This document shows, in pieces, positions 63,266-64,000 of a stretch of 64,000 nt of DNA. The notes under the pieces were generated by a model. The model ran no database searches and was not told the origin of the DNA. It was given only the letters and a program-made list of their open reading frames with translations. The position numbers were made by a program, and so were the translations under genes. Numbering within the stretch: the first letter of the stretch is position 1; each line of letters starts with the position of its first letter. The DNA is from Mucilaginibacter gossypiicola (GTDB lineage Bacteria > Bacteroidota > Bacteroidia > Sphingobacteriales > Sphingobacteriaceae). The stretch is from positions 186,001 to 250,000 of the forward strand of contig NZ_FOCL01000006.1 in NCBI RefSeq assembly GCF_900110105.1, given 5' to 3'.

Positions 63266-63907
63266 TTATTTTGTATATACAACAGTAGCCGTCACCGTTG
63301 TGGTATCCAGATTTTTACCGTTAGTATAATAGTATGCAGCAAAGCTGATTACATCTTTGGTTTGCTTTAGAATATCATTTTGTGCCTCAACAGCAAGATC
63401 ATGTTGTTTGTACGCTTTTGAAAACTTCACAAGCCGTTCCAATACCAGTTTGGTGTACTGTTTACCATTGACGGTAGATGTAGAGGCCGATTTAATGGCA
63501 ACATTATTTAAGTTATCATCAAGATAATTTGTTGCTGTTTGATTATCCTTATTGACAGTGGTAAAATTGAAATTACTGAGGCTTGACTTTGAAAAATCTT
63601 CTTTAAAATGTACAGCTGATGATTTTTGATAATCATCAGCGTTTAATATCAAATTTGCGGTTTCAGTGTAATTTAAATAGAGTGTGTCATTGCTTACTTT
63701 GGTAAGCACAACCTGGTTGGCAATGTCAAGCTTTACGGTACCCGATGTTATGCCAGTGTTTGTACCTGTATTTGTGCCGGTATTGGTATCTGTATTGGTA
63801 CCTGTATTTGTGTTGGTTGATCCTTTAATTACTTCGGAAACTATATCTGTTTTTTTACAGCCGAAAAGTACGGTTGCGATAAGGATGCAGGTAAAATATT
63901 TTTTCAT
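63266..63907 (-). CDS. Predicted lipoprotein with Thr-Asn-Thr-Gly repeats
   Basis: A 213-residue protein not matched to a known family. A lipoprotein signal (MKKYFTCILIATVLFGC) ends in the lipobox LFGC, with C17 the lipidated residue. It is followed by a low-complexity spacer of TNTGTNTD-type repeats (about 31-53) that would extend the domain from the membrane. The rest (about 58-213) is rich in beta-strand-like hydrophilic sequence. No enzyme motif is visible. It faces the gap gene with 14 bases between stops and is not part of the polysaccharide locus. Its location on the outer or inner membrane is not clear. Confidence 0.75.
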   Translation of the reverse strand: MKKYFTCILIATVLFGCKKTDIVSEVIKGSTNTNTGTNTDTNTGTNTGTNTGITSGTVKLDIANQVVLTKVSNDTLYLNYTETANLILNADDYQKSSAVHFKEDFSKSSLSNFNFTTVNKDNQTATNYLDDNLNNVAIKSASTSTVNGKQYTKLVLERLVKFSKAYKQHDLAVEAQNDILKQTKDVISFAAYYYTNGKNLDTTTVTATVVYTK

Positions 63908-64000
63908 TTTAATCTCAGGTGTTTTCTCTCTTTTGGCAACAACTGTGCCTTACTCCTTATTTGTTTAATAGTAAGTAATAAGAAAATCCTTTTAATTGGT

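Overview
The window reads as a chromosome segment of a Bacteroidota bacterium, most likely Sphingobacteriaceae and close to Mucilaginibacter or Pedobacter. This is inference from gene content, from promoters of the TTTG / TAnnTTTG type (best example in front of the tRNA gene), from the scarcity of Shine-Dalgarno sequences, and from intergenic palindromes of kinds common in that family. No phage, plasmid, CRISPR or rRNA genes are seen.

Bases 1-8345 hold a branched-chain amino acid operon on the minus strand, in transcription order ilvD-ilvB-ilvN-ilvC-leuC-(GxxExxY gene)-leuD, with leuD cut by the window edge. The small GxxExxY gene between leuC and leuD is enclosed by perfect 17-bp inverted repeats and looks like an inserted unit. 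Bases 8346-18357 are mostly housekeeping: atpC-atpD, a quinone oxidoreductase, a diguanylate cyclase, a large FtsX/MacB-type permease with two tandem operator-like dyads, a peroxiredoxin, tRNA-Arg(ACG), adk and obgE. They are followed by about 650 bp of nested palindromic repeats without a gene.

Bases 18358-60129 are one tightly packed minus-strand locus of 43 genes for a surface or exported polysaccharide. It starts with a Wza-like outer-membrane lipoprotein, a Wzc-like tyrosine autokinase and a NusG/UpxY-type antiterminator. Next come an asparagine synthase-like amidotransferase and a Wzm/Wzt ABC exporter. A sugar-modification cassette follows: two 3,4-ketoisomerase-like cupins, a GNAT acyltransferase, an acyl carrier protein, two KAS III enzymes, a ketoreductase and a DegT aminotransferase. 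After that come about 18 glycosyltransferases, O-acyltransferases (an MBOAT/SGNH pair and two hexapeptide enzymes), an epimerase, a Wzy-like membrane protein, a methyltransferase and an exosortase. On the plus strand beyond it lie a GT2 gene, a WecA/MraY-family initiating phosphoglycosyltransferase, a GAPDH gene, and finally a convergent lipoprotein gene.

How they may work together: the WecA-like enzyme loads the first sugar on undecaprenyl phosphate, the glycosyltransferases extend it, and the cassette supplies a 3-acylamido-3,6-dideoxyhexose whose acyl chain is made by a dedicated mini fatty-acid pathway. The ABC exporter and/or the Wzy-like protein with Wza/Wzc then handle export and chain length. 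The exosortase, with all three catalytic residues but no recognisable substrate in the window, and the mixture of ABC-dependent and Wzy-type genes are the least explained parts.
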